From Herbaspirillum chlorophenolicum (GTDB lineage: Bacteria; Pseudomonadota; Gammaproteobacteria; Burkholderiales; Burkholderiaceae_D): 64,000 nt of DNA. The stretch covers positions 124,001 through 188,000 of the forward strand of contig NZ_LFLT01000002.1 in assembly GCF_001189955.1 (NCBI RefSeq). Reading direction: 5' to 3'. Positions 26,485 through 35,463 of this stretch are shown here, piece after piece. Below the pieces are notes generated by a model, which was not told where the DNA came from, did not search any database, and saw only the letters and a list, made by a program, of their open reading frames with translations. The position numbers and the translations under genes are program-made. The first letter of the stretch is position 1; every line of letters begins with the position of its first letter.

Positions 26485-27670
26485 TCAGGCACGGGCCGCG
26501 CAGGAGGAACAGATCTTGCCGGAGGCCCCACTGGCGTCGGCCGATTTCGACCGTGACGTCCATTGCATCCTCGGGCTGCCGTTCGACCGCGTAAGCGTTG
26601 AGCAAGCGGCCGACCAGCTGCGTGTTGCCGCACGTGACGGACGCCGCTGCTTCTTCTCCACGCCCAACCTGAATTTCGCGATCGCTTGCATGGACGATCC
26701 GGCGTTCCGCAATTCGGTCATCCAGAGCGATCTTTCCATTGCCGACGGCATGCCGTTGATATGGATCGCCAAGGTGCTGGGCATTCCATTGCATGAGCGC
26801 GTGGCCGGTTCCAGCCTGTTCCAGGCATTGCGCCTGGCGGATGCGCGGCGTCCCGTGGCGCGCCTGGAGCGTCCGCTCAAGGTGTACTTCTTTGGCGGAC
26901 CGCCGGGTGTGGCCGAAGCCGCCAGCATCAGGCTCAATGCCGAGCAGTCGCGGATGCGGTGCGTGGGTTTCAATTCGCCGGGCTTCGGTAGTGTGGCGCA
27001 GATGAGCGACGCCAAATCCATCGAGCATATCAACCGCAGCGGCGCCGATTTCCTGGTGGTGGCGCTGGGTGCCAAGAAGGGCCAGGAGTGGATCAAGTAC
27101 AACCTGCCGGCGCTTCAAGTGCCGCTGGTGAGCCATCTTGGCGCGGTGATCAACTTCGTGGCGGGCACGGTCTCGCGCGCGCCCGGATGGCTGCAGAAAT
27201 GCGGCCTCGAATGGGTCTGGCGCATCAAGGAAGAGCCCAAGCTGTGGCGCCGCTATTGGGACGATGGTGCGGCTCTGCTGCAGTTGTTGGCCACGCGCGT
27301 CGTGCCGGCCATGCTGGCCAGGCGCAAGCGGCCGGCCAAGCCTGAATTCGACCGTGCCGCACTGGCAGTGCGCGATGAGGGGGACCGCATCGTCCTGGCG
27401 TTGTCCGGCGCCTGGGGCGGGGAAAACATCGACCGCTTGCGTCCCGCCCTCAAGCAACTGGCCGCGTCGCCGGCCATCCTGGTTTGCATCGATCTGGACG
27501 GCACCGATTTCGTCGACAGCGCGGTGCTGGCATTGCTGATGCTGTTGCAGGGAGACTGCGTGGCCAAGGCCCGCTCGTTGCAACTGGCCAACTCGTCGCC
27601 TGCGCTGCGCCGCCTGTTGCGCTGGCATTGTGCCGATTACCTGATCGAACCTGCCGGCCATGCCGCCTGA
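26471..27670 (+). CDS. WecG/TagA/CpsF glycosyltransferase fused to a STAS domain
   Basis: 399 residues. Residues about 30-270 are a GT26 family transferase (STPNLNFAIACMDDPAFRN, SIADGMPLIWIAKVLG, VVALGAKKGQEWI, HLGAVINFVAG, GLEWVWRIKEEP). After a short basic linker, residues about 297-393 match a STAS fold, with DLDGTDFVDSAVLALLMLL placing an Asp-Ser pair at 349-350 where SpoIIAA-type domains carry the phosphorylated serine. The GT26 part likely adds a sugar to the EPS repeat unit; the STAS part suggests binding or regulation. GTG start with GAGGT seven bases upstream; it overlaps the previous gene. Confidence 0.85.
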   Translation: MIQNNQARAAQEEQILPEAPLASADFDRDVHCILGLPFDRVSVEQAADQLRVAARDGRRCFFSTPNLNFAIACMDDPAFRNSVIQSDLSIADGMPLIWIAKVLGIPLHERVAGSSLFQALRLADARRPVARLERPLKVYFFGGPPGVAEAASIRLNAEQSRMRCVGFNSPGFGSVAQMSDAKSIEHINRSGADFLVVALGAKKGQEWIKYNLPALQVPLVSHLGAVINFVAGTVSRAPGWLQKCGLEWVWRIKEEPKLWRRYWDDGAALLQLLATRVVPAMLARRKRPAKPEFDRAALAVRDEGDRIVLALSGAWGGENIDRLRPALKQLAASPAILVCIDLDGTDFVDSAVLALLMLLQGDCVAKARSLQLANSSPALRRLLRWHCADYLIEPAGHAA

Positions 27671-27735
27671 GGCCGCAATAAGCCATTCAACCAATACCCA
27701 TTTCTTTTTTGCATACTCCCTGAGGAAAGCACGCT

Positions 27736-29058
27736 ATGAAAATCACAGTTATCGGCACCGGCTACGTTGGCCTGGTCACAGGCACCTGCCTGGCGGAAAT
27801 GGGCAACGATGTCCTGTGCCTGGACCTGGACGCAAGCAAGATCAAGGTGCTCAACGATGGCGGTATTCCCATCCATGAGCCCGGCCTGCTTGACATGGTC
27901 TTGCGGAACAAGGCGGCCAAGCGCCTGGGCTTCACCACCAGCATCGAGGAGAGCGTGGCCTTCGGTGAGCTGCAGTTCATCGCGGTCGGCACGCCGCCCG
28001 ACGAAGACGGTTCGGCCGACCTGCAGTACGTGCTGTCGGCGGCCCGTAACATCGGCAAGTACATGACCGGCTATAAGGTGGTCATCGACAAGTCCACCGT
28101 GCCGGTCGGCACCGCCGACAAGGTGCGCGAAACCATCGCCGCGGAGCTGGCCGCGCGCGGCGTCGAGCAGGAATTTGCAGTAGTGTCCAACCCCGAGTTC
28201 CTCAAGGAAGGCGCCGCCGTGGAAGACTTCATGCGGCCGGACCGTATCGTCATCGGCGCCGACGACCAGCGCGCCATCACCGCCATGCGCGACCTGTATG
28301 CGCCGTTCATCCGCAACCACGACCGCGTGATCGTGATGGATGTGCGCTCGGCCGAGCTGACCAAGTACGCGGCCAATGCCATGCTGGCGACCCGGATCTC
28401 GTTCATGAACGAACTGGCCAACCTGGCCGACAAGCTGGGCGCCGACATCGAGCAGATCCGTGTGGGCATCGGTTCCGATCCGCGTATCGGATTCCACTTC
28501 CTGTATCCGGGCTGCGGCTACGGCGGCTCCTGCTTCCCCAAGGACGTGCAGGCGCTGATCAGCACCGCCGACGAAAACGGTATCGGCCTGAAGGTGCTGC
28601 GCTCGGTGGAAGATGCCAACGACGACCAGAAGCATGTGCTGCTCAACAAGATCCGCAGCCGTTTCGGTTCTGACCTGCGCGGCATGACCTTCGCCCTGTG
28701 GGGCCTGGCGTTTAAGCCCAATACCGACGACATGCGCGCGGCGTCGAGCCGCGTGGTGATCGAGGGCCTGTGGGAAATGGGCGCTGTCGTGCGCGCCTAC
28801 GATCCGGTGGCGATGAACGAAGCGCGCCGCATCTACGGCAACGACGACCGCCTGGTCTATGCGGATTCGCCGTCGGGCGCCGTGGCCGGCGCCGATGCCC
28901 TGGTCATCGTGACCGAGTGGAAGGAGTTCCGCGCGCCCAACTTCGATGCCATCAAGCTCGCGCTGAAGCATCCGGTGATCTTCGATGGCCGCAACCTGTA
29001 TTCGCCGGAGCAACTGCGCAAGAAGGACTTCGAGTACTTCGCCATCGGCCGCCGCTGA
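27736..29058 (+). CDS. ugd: UDP-glucose 6-dehydrogenase
   Basis: 440 residues. It oxidises UDP-glucose to UDP-glucuronate with NAD, supplying acidic sugar for the EPS. The N-terminal Rossmann motif is [20 protein letters not shown]; catalytic Cys266 lies in [10 protein letters not shown]; the central [17 protein letters not shown] helix and C-terminal [16 protein letters not shown] segment are all typical. TGAGGAAAG gives a good ribosome-binding site. Its position among transferase and nucleotide-sugar genes implies uronic acid in the polymer. Confidence 0.96.
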   Translation: MKITVIGTGYVGLVTGTCLAEMGNDVLCLDLDASKIKVLNDGGIPIHEPGLLDMVLRNKAAKRLGFTTSIEESVAFGELQFIAVGTPPDEDGSADLQYVLSAARNIGKYMTGYKVVIDKSTVPVGTADKVRETIAAELAARGVEQEFAVVSNPEFLKEGAAVEDFMRPDRIVIGADDQRAITAMRDLYAPFIRNHDRVIVMDVRSAELTKYAANAMLATRISFMNELANLADKLGADIEQIRVGIGSDPRIGFHFLYPGCGYGGSCFPKDVQALISTADENGIGLKVLRSVEDANDDQKHVLLNKIRSRFGSDLRGMTFALWGLAFKPNTDDMRAASSRVVIEGLWEMGAVVRAYDPVAMNEARRIYGNDDRLVYADSPSGAVAGADALVIVTEWKEFRAPNFDAIKLALKHPVIFDGRNLYSPEQLRKKDFEYFAIGRR

Positions 29059-29107
29059 TTCTGCGGGCATAGCGCCAAAGACCGAATTCACTCAGCATGA
29101 GGACACT

Positions 29108-30235
29108 ATGAAAGCGATGATTCTGGCAGCCGGCAAGGGAACGCGGGTAAGGCCGCTGACCTATGAGCTGCCCAAACCGATGATTCCCATCCTGGGCAAG
29201 CCGGTGATGGAGTATCTGGTCGAGCATCTGGTGAGATACGGCATCCATGACATCATGGTCAATGTCAGCTACCTGCATGGAAAGATCGAGGACTACTTCG
29301 GTGACGGCCAGCGTTTCGGCGCGCGCATCGGCTATTCCTTCGAAGGCTATGTCGACGAAGCGGGGGAAGTGCATCCGCATCCCATCGGTTCGGCCGGCGG
29401 CATGAAGAAGATCCAGGAGTTCGGCGGTTTCTTTGATGAAACCACACTGGTCATCTGCGGCGACGCGCTGATCGACCTGGATATCCAGTCCGCGCTTTTT
29501 GAACACCGCAGCAAGGGGGCAATGGTCAGCGTGATCACCAAGGAGGTGCCGCTGGAGCAGGTTTCCAGTTACGGCGTAGTGGTAGCGGACCACGAAGGCC
29601 GTGTGCAGTCCTTCCAGGAAAAGCCCAAGCGCGAAGAGGCATTGTCCAACCTGGCCAGTACCGGCATCTATATCATGGAGCCGGAGGTGCTGGACCTGAT
29701 TCCGCGCAATGCCGTGTTTGACATCGGTTCGGACCTGTTTCCGCTGCTGGTGGAAAAGAAACTGCCGTTCTACGCACAGAAGCGCTTTTTCAACTGGATA
29801 GACATTGGTAATGTCACCGATTTCTGGGGCGTGCTGCAAGGCGTGCTCAGCGGCAAGGTGGCGCAGATGTATGTGCCGGGAACGCAGGTGCGGGAAGGCT
29901 TGTGGGTCGGCCTGAATACCCGTATCGATTGGGCGGGAACGACCATCGAAGGGCCGGTGTATATTGGCGCCGGCACGCATGTCGAAGCCGGCAGCAAGAT
30001 CGTCGGCCCTTCCTGGATCGGCCATGGCAGCCATATTTGCGCAGGGTCTGAGATCATCAGGAGCGTGTTGTTCGAGTACACTCGCACCGCGCCAGGCACC
30101 AAAGTGGAAGAATCGGTCGTTTGCGGTAATTACAGCGTGACGCGCGAGGGCGAAATGAAGCATATTTCCGAATACGACGACAACCATTGGAACGACGCCA
30201 GAGACCGGCGCCTCAAGCCACGGAAACAAGCTTGA
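29108..30235 (+). CDS. NDP-sugar synthase (nucleotidyltransferase with LbH repeats)
   Basis: 375 residues. The N-terminal nucleotidyltransferase domain has AMILAAGKGTRVRPLTYELP, KPMIPILGKP and the VICGDALIDLDI metal-binding strand; a short left-handed beta-helix follows at about 265-340 (IEGPVYIGAGTHVEAGSKI). It makes an NDP-sugar from sugar-1-phosphate and NTP, in the group annotated as mannose-1-phosphate guanylyltransferase or glucose-1-phosphate transferase. Since ManC is next door, its sugar is uncertain. The start at 29108 is chosen because earlier starts lie within ugd. Confidence 0.88.
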   Translation: MKAMILAAGKGTRVRPLTYELPKPMIPILGKPVMEYLVEHLVRYGIHDIMVNVSYLHGKIEDYFGDGQRFGARIGYSFEGYVDEAGEVHPHPIGSAGGMKKIQEFGGFFDETTLVICGDALIDLDIQSALFEHRSKGAMVSVITKEVPLEQVSSYGVVVADHEGRVQSFQEKPKREEALSNLASTGIYIMEPEVLDLIPRNAVFDIGSDLFPLLVEKKLPFYAQKRFFNWIDIGNVTDFWGVLQGVLSGKVAQMYVPGTQVREGLWVGLNTRIDWAGTTIEGPVYIGAGTHVEAGSKIVGPSWIGHGSHICAGSEIIRSVLFEYTRTAPGTKVEESVVCGNYSVTREGEMKHISEYDDNHWNDARDRRLKPRKQA

Positions 30236-30259
30236 AACATCTGATTTTGTGAGGAAGCT

Positions 30260-31678
30260 ATGAAAATTTATCCCGTCATCCTTTCCGGCGGTTCCGGCAC
30301 CCGTTTGTGGCCTTTGTCGCGCGCTGCGCTGCCCAAGCAACTGATCTCGGTAGTGGGGCAACGTACCATGCTGCAAGATACCGTGACCCGAGTGAACAAC
30401 TGGCCGCAGGTCATGCCGCCCTTGTTTGTGTGCGGCAACGATCACCGCTTCATGGTGGCCGAGCAGATGCGCGAGATCGGCGTCAAGCCGCTGGGAATCA
30501 TGCTCGAACCGGTGGGGAAGAACACGGCTCCGGCTGTGGCCGCCGCCGCCCATCTGTTGGCCAAGCGCGACCCGGATGCGGTCATGCTGGTGCTGCCGGC
30601 CGATCACGTGATCAATGATGTCGAGGCCTTCAGGGATGCCGTGTCGCGCGCATCGGAAGCAGTCGCCGGCGGCGCCCTGGCGACTTTCGGCATCTTGCCT
30701 TCCACGCCTGAGACCGGTTACGGCTATATTCGCCGCGGCAAGCAGGTCGCCGGCGTCGGCGATGCCTTTGTGGTGGACAAGTTCGTCGAGAAGCCGGATC
30801 TCGCCACCGCCAAGGCATTCCTTGAAGAGGGGAGTTATTCCTGGAACAGCGGCATGTTCCTGTTCAAGGCCACCGATTATCTGGAAGAGTTGAACACGCA
30901 TCGGCCGGACATCGCCGCGCCGGTTGAGCAGGCAGTCGCCAAGGGTTATGAAGACCTCGATTTCTGCCGGCTGGACCAGGCCAGCTTCGAAGCCACGCCT
31001 TCCGAATCGATCGATTACGCGGTCATGGAAAAGACCAGGAAGGCCGTGGTCGTGCTGGCCGATATTGGCTGGAGCGATGTCGGTTCATGGAGCGCCTTGT
31101 GGGCCGTGCAGGAAAGCGATAGCAATGGCAACGTGTCGCGTGGCGATGTGCTGCTGCAGGATGTCTCCAATACCCTGGTGCGCGCAGAGAGCCGCATGGT
31201 GGCGGCCTTGGGCGTCGAAGACCTGATCATTGTCGAAACCGACGACGCCGTGCTGGTTGCACATAAGGACAAGGTGCAGGACGTCAAGAAGATCGTCGAC
31301 TCCCTGAAGTCATCGGGGCGCAGCGAGCACCTCCATCACAAGCGCGTATTCCGCCCGTGGGGCAGCTATGAGAGCGTCGCCGAGGGCGAGCGTTTCCAGG
31401 TCAAGCGCATTATCGTCAAGCCGGGTGAAAAGCTCTCGCTGCAGATGCACCACCATCGCGCCGAACACTGGGTCGTGGTCAGCGGCACCGCATTGGTGAC
31501 GCGCGGGGAAGAGGTCAAGTTGTTGAGCGAAAACGAATCGATCTACCTGCCCATCGGCGTGACGCACCGCCTGGAAAACCCGGGCAAGCTGCCGCTGCAC
31601 CTGATTGAGGTGCAGTCGGGAAGTTATCTCGGGGAAGACGATATCGTGCGGTTCGAGGATATCTACAAGCGCGTCTAA
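30260..31678 (+). CDS. manC: Mannose-1-phosphate guanylyltransferase / mannose-6-phosphate isomerase
   Basis: 472 residues, the usual length of the bifunctional AlgA/ManC type. The N-terminal pyrophosphorylase has ILSGGSGTRLWPLSR and the FVEKPD motif; the C-terminal cupin isomerase domain (about 350-472) has RPWGSYESV, the metal-binding QMHHHRAEHW and YLPIGVTHRLEN. It makes mannose-6-phosphate from fructose-6-phosphate and GDP-mannose from mannose-1-phosphate; no phosphomannomutase lies in the window. It is the last EPS gene here. A weak 8-bp hairpin without T-run begins at its stop codon (31677-31701). Confidence 0.95.
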   Translation: MKIYPVILSGGSGTRLWPLSRAALPKQLISVVGQRTMLQDTVTRVNNWPQVMPPLFVCGNDHRFMVAEQMREIGVKPLGIMLEPVGKNTAPAVAAAAHLLAKRDPDAVMLVLPADHVINDVEAFRDAVSRASEAVAGGALATFGILPSTPETGYGYIRRGKQVAGVGDAFVVDKFVEKPDLATAKAFLEEGSYSWNSGMFLFKATDYLEELNTHRPDIAAPVEQAVAKGYEDLDFCRLDQASFEATPSESIDYAVMEKTRKAVVVLADIGWSDVGSWSALWAVQESDSNGNVSRGDVLLQDVSNTLVRAESRMVAALGVEDLIIVETDDAVLVAHKDKVQDVKKIVDSLKSSGRSEHLHHKRVFRPWGSYESVAEGERFQVKRIIVKPGEKLSLQMHHHRAEHWVVVSGTALVTRGEEVKLLSENESIYLPIGVTHRLENPGKLPLHLIEVQSGSYLGEDDIVRFEDIYKRV

Positions 31679-32115
31679 CAATCGTTATTGGGCCGATTGT
31701 TGCAGTGAATGCATGATGCCGGATTCAGCAAGCCGATGTGTGAGTTGGCAGCGTAGCCAGGCAGGCATGCATTCACTGCGTACAGAATCAGAAAAACTAT
31801 TTATATCAATGGCTTAAGCCGCTCTTCCCGGAGTTTTCCACAGGCTTGCCCCCATTTTCTGGGGATAAGTGGGAGAGGGCGGTGACAGGCGGATATGAAA
31901 CGCTGCCATGCGTTTGCCGGAATGCCTTTCCTACGGCGGAAGATTAAAAAACAGGCGCGTTGCACGCCTTTGAACCGTTTTGGGAAAACGGTTTTCAATC
32001 AATGGCTTGGGTGAGTTTTCCTCAGCTTTTCCACAGGCATGTCCCCGAATTGTGTGAACAACTTTGAGACGGTGGCAAAGAGCTCCCGCCTGTGGAAAAG
32101 ATCTGGCGCTTGCGT
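31679..32115. repeat. Intergenic region with a duplicated DnaA-box-like unit
   Basis: A unit occurs twice, 193 bases apart: ATCAATGGCTT (31805 and 31998), 18 bases, TTTTCCACAGGC (31834 and 32027), 17 bases, then an inverted 9-mer (TTATCCCCA at 31868-31860, TTGTTCACA at 32061-32053). A further reverse TTTTCCACA lies at 32099-32091. All five 9-mers differ from the DnaA box TTATNCACA by one base. A hairpin AACCGTTTT/AAAACGGTT (31973-31993) sits just before the second copy. No ORF here is credible. The spacing identity argues for a functional or recently duplicated element. Confidence 0.55.
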
Positions 32116-33282
32116 TTATTGCTTCGCGCCGGCGGCGGTTTGCCATAGCCGCGCAATTTGTTCCGCGCTGCTGCGCAGCAAATGAGGCGCGTCGGCGATC
32201 GCATCTTGCAGGGTGCCGGGGCCGAATACGATGGAGAAGCAGCCCGAGAAGCTGGCCTGGAGTTCGCCCAGCGATTTGCGGTCGATGCCGCCGGAGAGCA
32301 GCGTGGTCGGTATGCCGGCGCGGCGTGCCCTTTGACTGGCGATGAAGGGGGCCTTGCCGTGCAAGGTCTGTGCATCGCTGCGTCCTTCACCGGTGATGAG
32401 CCAGTCGGCGCCGGCCAGCGCCTCGTCCAGATCGATGTGGTCGGCTACCGTTTCGGCGCCGGAGCGGAACTCCGCACCCAGCATCAGCAATGCGTAACCC
32501 AGGCCGCCAGCCGCGCCGGCGCCGGGCTTGCCGCAGGCGGAGCGTCCCAGCTCCTTTTCCAGCACTGCCGCGAAATGGGCCAGTGAGTGATCCAGCACGC
32601 CGACTTGTTCGGGCGTTACGCCTTTTTGCGGGCCGAACACTGCGGTGGCGCCTTCGTCGCCGCATAAGGGATTGTTGACGTCGGACATGGCGACAATCTT
32701 CGCGTCCCTGATGCGCGCATCGATACCGGAGGCATCGATACGGGTTACCTTGTGCAATTGCGAGGGCAGTGGCGGCACGGCTTCTCCGGCCGCATCGTAG
32801 AGCTTGATGCCAAGCGCGGACAGCAGGCCGGCACCGCCGTCATTGGTGCTGCTGCCGCCCAGGCCGACCAGGAAATGGCGTGCGCCGCGATCCAGCAGCT
32901 TGAGCATGGCGTCGCCCACGCCCAGGGTGCTGCGTTGTTCCACCGGCACGGCGATGCCTGCGGCATCGGTCAGGCCGACAATGGCGGCCGATTCGATCAC
33001 CGCGCTGCCATCCTTGAGGATGCCGACCGGACAGTCGGCGAGTTGTCCCGCCGCGTTGCGGCAGGCGATGGCAAGGCGTTCGCCGCCGGCATGCATCAGC
33101 GCGTCCAGCGTTCCTTCGCCGCCGTCGGCGATTGGCCGCAGTCGTATCTGCGCACCGGGAATGGCGGCTTGTATGCCCGCGCCGATGGCAGCTGCGACTT
33201 CTTCAGCGGTCAGCGAGCCTTTGAAGGAGTCGGGGGCGATGACGACGATGGGCGGGCGTGGCGATGTGCTGGTGTTGGTCAT
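32116..33282 (-). CDS. Glycerate kinase
   Basis: 388 residues, the size of GlxK/GarK-type class I glycerate kinases. Clear family motifs: VVIAPDSFKGSLTAEEVA at the start, PIADGGEGTLDAL, GLGGSSTNDGGAG, SDVNNPLCG and GAAGGLGYALL. It phosphorylates glycerate (2-phosphoglycerate product in the GarK type) using ATP in glyoxylate or sugar-acid catabolism. No pathway partner is nearby, so its metabolic setting is unknown. It is transcribed against the EPS genes. Confidence 0.93.
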   Translation of the reverse strand: MTNTSTSPRPPIVVIAPDSFKGSLTAEEVAAAIGAGIQAAIPGAQIRLRPIADGGEGTLDALMHAGGERLAIACRNAAGQLADCPVGILKDGSAVIESAAIVGLTDAAGIAVPVEQRSTLGVGDAMLKLLDRGARHFLVGLGGSSTNDGGAGLLSALGIKLYDAAGEAVPPLPSQLHKVTRIDASGIDARIRDAKIVAMSDVNNPLCGDEGATAVFGPQKGVTPEQVGVLDHSLAHFAAVLEKELGRSACGKPGAGAAGGLGYALLMLGAEFRSGAETVADHIDLDEALAGADWLITGEGRSDAQTLHGKAPFIASQRARRAGIPTTLLSGGIDRKSLGELQASFSGCFSIVFGPGTLQDAIADAPHLLRSSAEQIARLWQTAAGAKQ

Positions 33283-33610
33283 GGATATGGTTTGAAAAAG
33301 GCGCCGGTGGGGTTGCCTGGATTGCGGGAGTCTCTCTGCTTATTCTGGTTGCGTGTCGCAACGGGCGTCCTTGATGGCGAGCCGGCCGCAACCTGGCAAT
33401 TATATAAGCAGAGCCTTATTCGATTATTGAAACGGAGGTATAGGCACTAGAGAATGCCGGTACGGGTTTCCCGCGGGTAAGAGCGTGAACAGGTTTCAGG
33501 GCCGTGTAGTGCAAGCGGCGCGTAACAAAAGGTAAGGGCAGTGGATGCGTGCAAGTGGCTGCGGCATATTCTATTAATTACCGGCCTTACGTGCCGGAGG
33601 AGCAACGGCC
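33283..33610. other. Divergent intergenic region between glycerate kinase and a small lipoprotein
   Basis: 328 bases without a credible ORF. On the reverse strand a perfect TATAAT lies at 33404-33399, about 115 bases before the glycerate kinase ATG, but no good -35 is placed 16-18 bases upstream, so the promoter call is weak. GGAGGAG at the right end is the ribosome-binding site of the small lipoprotein. No other signal was found. Confidence 0.35.
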
Positions 33611-33814
33611 ATGAAGCGTTTTCTTTATCTGCTTGCGGTGCCCGCAGTGTTGCTGCTGAACGGCTGCGTGGCGGTGCCATACGATCCTTATTACGGAGCT
33701 TATCCGGCGCAGCCGGTGTATGCGGCGCCTTATCCTTACTATTCTTATCCGTCTACATCTTTCTATTTTGGTTACGGCGGCGGATGGGGCGGCCGGGGGT
33801 ATGGACGCCGTTGA
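33611..33814 (+). CDS. Small Tyr/Pro/Gly-rich lipoprotein
   Basis: 67 residues. The N-terminus MKRFLYLLAVPAVLLLNGC is a lipoprotein signal with lipobox LNGC and Cys19. The mature part of 48 residues is a low-complexity stretch of Tyr, Pro, Gly and Ala (such as PYDPYYGAYPAQPVY) ending GGRGYGRR. It is probably anchored in the envelope by its lipid. A strong GGAGGAG precedes the ATG. A second lipoprotein of the same style lies at 35950. I do not recognise a function. Confidence 0.78.
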   Translation: MKRFLYLLAVPAVLLLNGCVAVPYDPYYGAYPAQPVYAAPYPYYSYPSTSFYFGYGGGWGGRGYGRR

Positions 33815-34028
33815 TGATGTGACGGGACTGCCGCAATAACAGCCTTTACGGTTTTAGCGGTGAAAAAAGCGTGGAAACGGGGCGCATTGGGGCGCACAAA
33901 ACCGTTAAAATGTTGCGTCCTCAATATTGGCACATGGCTGACGGCGCATCGGGCGCTGTAGCGCTTGTTCAAGCTGTTGCCGCTTTTGCCTCCATTCCGC
34001 TGAATATCAGGAACCGCTGCCGTAAGGT

Positions 34029-34886
34029 ATGAGTTTTTTCAGTTCGTTCACCCGTCCAGACACTGTTTCCCGCTCGCGGCGCCGAACCGTGCTCGGCCTC
34101 GTGCTGTCCGTGCTGATCCACGCCGTTGCGTTCATGGTGCTGCGGGCCAAGCTGAGCGAGCCGCCGCGATTCGATACTCCCGGCAAGCCTGATTCGCCGC
34201 TGCAAGTGACCTTCATCAAGCCGCCCGCGCCAGCCCCCAGGCCAGAGCCGCCGGCTGCTCCCCCGCCTCCCAAGAAAGCCCCGGCGCCGCCGAAGAAGCA
34301 GCAGGCCAAGGTCGCGCCCAAACGCAGTACGCCAGCTCCCCGCAAGACCGAAACGGCGCGTGCCATGCCGGCGCCGGTTGCTCCCGAGGGCACTGTGCCT
34401 CCGGTGACGCAAGCATCGCCGGAGATGGATTTCAGTTCGATGATCAACCGTAACCGCGAGCGCCGGCAGGCGCTGGAGGATGCGGCAGCACAGGAGAATG
34501 CGGCTGCGCGTGCGGCGGAAAATCCCTCTGCCAATGAAATCGCAAAGGCCAATATCGCGTTCCAGGAGCAGCGCGGACGCGGCACCAACGGCGTGTTTGA
34601 GATTATCAGCAAGGGGCCTCGCGTGGCCCAGTATTCTTTCCGCGGCTGGACCAGCGACCAGCGGCGCAGCCAGAAGCAATTGATCGAAGTCGATGCCGGG
34701 CCTGGCGGCAATGTCGAACTGGCGGTGGTGGACAGCATGATTGCGCTGATCCGGAAGTACTATACCGGCGATTTCAATTGGGATTCGCAGCGCTTGGGGC
34801 GGGTAGTCGTGTTGTCGGCTCGCCTGAGCGATACGAAAGGATTGCAAGCGTTTCTGCTGAAGGAATTCTTCAGCACCGGTGGCTGA
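34029..34886 (+). CDS. TonB-like membrane protein with a non-TonB C-terminal domain
   Basis: 285 residues. A single membrane helix at about 20-39 contains SVLIH, placing Ser27 and His31 with the same S-x3-H spacing as the ExbB/D-responsive helix of TonB. A proline/lysine-rich periplasmic spacer (63-126) and a charged helical stretch (136-182) follow. The last 100 residues (185-285, with ISKGPRVAQYSFRGW and GDFNWDSQRLGR) are not the TonB receptor-binding domain that I know. It may transmit energy or force across the periplasm. No exbB or exbD is in the window. Function is inferred only from layout. Confidence 0.7.
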   Translation: MSFFSSFTRPDTVSRSRRRTVLGLVLSVLIHAVAFMVLRAKLSEPPRFDTPGKPDSPLQVTFIKPPAPAPRPEPPAAPPPPKKAPAPPKKQQAKVAPKRSTPAPRKTETARAMPAPVAPEGTVPPVTQASPEMDFSSMINRNRERRQALEDAAAQENAAARAAENPSANEIAKANIAFQEQRGRGTNGVFEIISKGPRVAQYSFRGWTSDQRRSQKQLIEVDAGPGGNVELAVVDSMIALIRKYYTGDFNWDSQRLGRVVVLSARLSDTKGLQAFLLKEFFSTGG

Positions 34887-35090
34887 TATTGCCGCGTCGG
34901 CATTGTCGTTGGCCGGTTCAATTGCCTGGCTGGCATCGCTTCGCGGCAAATTCCCCGCAAAATTCCAACGGTTTATTTATGCCATGCCAAGAGTTGCGAG
35001 GCTTTTCGCTGGTAATGGCGTTTCCTTGCGGGAAATCAAAATATTTCGTGCTAGGATTCATGGTGTTTCCGGATGGAAAGGAACATTCAA

Positions 35091-35363
35091 ATGAATATGG
35101 AACTGACTGGTGAAGAATTGCGCTGGATGTACAGCGTATTCAAAGGCGAATTTCACATCGTCCCGCGACGGATTGTCAAAAGTGTCATCTCCAAAGGGTT
35201 GGGTATTCCCAATCTCGGCGGCGCCTTCAACCTGACGCGTGCCGGCAGGGAAGTATTCCGCCGCACGCCGCAAGAAGGTCTCCAGGACTATAAGGCGGAG
35301 GATGAGGAGATGCATATCATCCGTTCCAAGGCGCGTTCGCGCAGCAACTGGCGTTTAGGCTGA
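35091..35363 (+). CDS. Conserved-looking small hypothetical protein
   Basis: 90 residues, soluble and charged: MNMELTGEELRWMYSVFKGE at the start, a GIPNLGGAFNLTRAGREVF segment in the middle and a basic C-terminus. GGAAAGGA seven bases before the ATG at 35091 makes this start better than the in-frame ATG at 35073. Its residue use and ribosome-binding site look like a real gene. It lies just before tRNA-Pro with its own orientation matching. I recognise no family, and no partner suggests a role. Confidence 0.6.
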   Translation: MNMELTGEELRWMYSVFKGEFHIVPRRIVKSVISKGLGIPNLGGAFNLTRAGREVFRRTPQEGLQDYKAEDEEMHIIRSKARSRSNWRLG

Positions 35364-35421
35364 GTTTTGCTCCGGATTCTCAAGAGCGCATGCAAAGAAC
35401 ATTGATGGCTTTGAGAAATAG

Positions 35422-35451
35422 TTGAGCAAAAAACACATGTCCTGTTATAAT
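35422..35451 (+). promoter_or_regulatory. Promoter of tRNA-Pro
   Basis: TTGAGC (35422-35427) and a perfect TATAAT (35446-35451) are separated by 18 bases. The predicted start is near 35458, six bases before the mature tRNA end, so little 5' processing would be needed. This is one of the clearest sigma-70 promoters in the window. Confidence 0.8.
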
Positions 35452-35463
35452 TTCGAGCTCAGT

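Noticed and set aside
33879-33896. Tandem GGGGCGCA repeat after the small lipoprotein
   Set aside because: Only two 8-base copies in a GC-rich gap, likely chance.
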